Below the pieces are notes generated by a model, which did no database searches, was not told where the DNA came from, and saw only the letters and a list, made by a program, of their open reading frames with translations. Shown here in pieces: positions 62,328 to 64,000 of a stretch of DNA of 64,000 nucleotides; the first letter of the stretch is position 1, and the number at the start of each line of letters is the position of its first letter. Source of the stretch: Otis tarda (lineage: Eukaryota; Chordata; Aves; Otidiformes; Otididae); contig CM048552.1 in assembly GCA_026413225.1 (NCBI GenBank), positions 197,173,553-197,237,552 on the forward strand. Reading direction: 5' to 3'. The position numbers and the translations under genes are program-made.

Positions 62328-64000
62328 GTAGGTAGTTTAAAATGATACGAATGTGAAGGGAAGGCTTATGTTGCATAAGACTGGAAATGTTATATAATGA
62401 ACCACATCAAAATTGCTGCAACTATAAATCATCTCTCTCTTTACTGTAATGATAATAAAAGATAAATTTATCTAAAACTTGAGGTCAGATGGAAGGAAAC
62501 AAATATTGACTATGCTATTGTAAGTGATCAGCTAGATGAAAGATGACAAATCATGGAAACACTAGTTGTGTACTGTATTTTTTCCAAGATTTGTCCCAGT
62601 ACTTTGCAAAAGTTGTTGTATCCGTAGTTCAGGACTGTCTGAGTGTCAGGAAAAGAAAATATTGAAAAAGTTCATCTTGTGGTCCAATGTCAACAGAAAC
62701 TCACCTTCCATAGATGAGTGCTGCTTTTTTTTTTCTTCTTTCCCCTGCCAGAATTCATAGGAAAGGCTCAGTGTAAGTATCACTGGCTTGCTTTAAGGTG
62801 ACTTAGATCCTGAGTGAAATAGAATTGCTTCTCTCCACAAAATCCTGTGCATACAAAGTTGACTTGACAAAGCAGTCAGGTAACAGTTCAACATCTGACT
62901 TGTATGATCAAGACAGATTTTTTTTTTTTTAATAGTAAACATGAATCCCAACTAAATAAGGAGTGAATTGCTTAAAATGAAATCAGAGTTGCAAAAGTTT
63001 GAGCAGTGAATTTCACAAAACATGAGAACTTCAGGAAGTGAAGATCAACTAAATACAATTTTAGCTCTTTATATTATGGGCTGTGTCTTCATTCTGGTTT
63101 TATATGGTCCCTGACACGATAGGCCCCTGCTACATTACTGGATTTTTTTAGGCACTGTTGCAATGCCTAATAATACAACCAAGATCTTAAAATATCAGTG
63201 CATAATTAGAAGTGTTATTTTACATCTACTCGTTGGTTAGTTACTTCGTGGAAACTTAGGACTCTTAAGGCTGACTAAGCAATTTTGACATGAATGTGGA
63301 ATTGTGGATCCTCCACTTGAGTCTTTCAGCTTGTCAGTTTGGTTGTATATCAGTAAATTAAATGTCACAAAGTATTTGCTTTTGTGCATTGGTAGGTAAA
63401 GAGCATCTGTCCTCTAAATAGAGGCACCTTCCTAAAAGTTTCCATCTTGTGATCTATTAATCTGGCAGTTTCCAGTCCTCTCCTAGTGATTTTAGACTTA
63501 CTCAGTATAAACCTTATACATTATTTACACAGAACAGAACAGATGCACGTAGTACTAGCCTTAAGCACAGAGTCTTGCAGGCTAGGGTTGGCCAGTCCTG
63601 CCTCCACCACTCCACTAAGCTCGCATGCCATCCTCTGCAGGAGCCATCCACACACAGGGTCTTCTGTCAGAGTAACTTGCTGAACTGCCTCTACCAAAAC
63701 AAAATGCTTGTTAATACTAAAAAAAAATTTAAATCCATTTTGGAGATCAAATCATACTTGCAAATCCTTTTTTTAATCCATGTTTTAGACTCCTTAATTC
63801 TAAAACAATGTTTACTTGAGATGAATGGAATCATCTAAGTCATCTGGGTGGTTTTGATGCTCTTCCTTGAGTGCCCTTTGGCATTTGATGTTCCATCATG
63901 ATCCAGCTTAGCTTCCTTCCTCCCTCCCATCAGGAAGTAGTCATTGTTACAAAAACACTTCTGAAATTTCCCATCTCAAACCAGTTTTATGGAACACATC
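62328..64000 (+). other. CRYL1: CRYL1 intron 6, right edge
   Basis: Intronic DNA to the end of the window. The next conserved exon (expected to start near GMLSYCDRY) is not present. No repeat recognised. Confidence 0.65.

Noticed and set aside
1..64000. Bacterial-type systems: CRISPR, toxin-antitoxin, phage, integrons, riboswitches
   Set aside because: Nothing of this kind is seen. Splice structure and repeats show vertebrate nuclear DNA. I also saw no tRNA or rRNA gene.

Overview
This is a piece of vertebrate nuclear genome, almost certainly from a bird. It is AT-rich and intron-dominated, its few short ORFs make sense only as GT-AG exons, and its interspersed repeats are bird-type: CR1 LINEs (two with the octamer-type 3' tail or a close relative of it) and class II endogenous-retrovirus LTRs. 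There is no operon, CRISPR array, plasmid or phage. I read exons by translating both strands and checking splice sites and codon phase. Protein family calls come from recognising conserved IFT88 and CRYL1 sequence, not from a search.

Layout. Positions 1 to about 8.6 kb hold the 5' part of IFT88 on the minus strand: seven small coding exons (7360-7453, 6287-6349, 5521-5576, 3718-3771, 2153-2216, 2007-2076, 928-1018) for about the first 163 residues. The rest of the gene runs off the left edge. A CpG island at about 8160-8680 with NRF1-like, YY1-like and X-box-like sites is its likely promoter. About 8.2 kb of intergenic DNA (8.7-16.8 kb) shows no gene I can support. A second CpG island (about 16.84-17.72 kb, with two CCAAT boxes and a GC box) is the CRYL1 promoter. 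CRYL1 runs rightwards on the plus strand, with exons at 17396-17427, 20031-20138, 32503-32629, 46820-46981, 52517-52711 and 62222-62327. These code residues 1 to about 243 of a protein of about 320. The last exons lie beyond 64 kb.

The two genes are divergent (head to head), matching the known vertebrate order GJB2-GJB6-CRYL1-IFT88. They are functionally unrelated: IFT88 is a ciliary transport subunit, and CRYL1 is an NAD-dependent L-gulonate 3-dehydrogenase.

Repeats sit mainly in CRYL1 introns. They include a long CR1 reverse-transcriptase remnant (about 47.56-48.89 kb), a CR1 3' fragment with a 179-codon open frame (about 40.58-41.35 kb), a CR1 endonuclease-region fragment (about 43.27-43.85 kb), several short CR1 3' ends, an LTR followed by a tRNA-Lys-type primer binding site (30699-31166), and a related solo LTR (53438-53982).

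I found no convincing new biological system. The most useful anomalies are a one-base phase break at the IFT88 exon 3/4 junction, a donor-choice question at CRYL1 exon 5, an X-box/NRF1 arrangement in the IFT88 promoter, two perfect intronic hairpins, and low-complexity G/T tracts that follow the sense strand of both genes.
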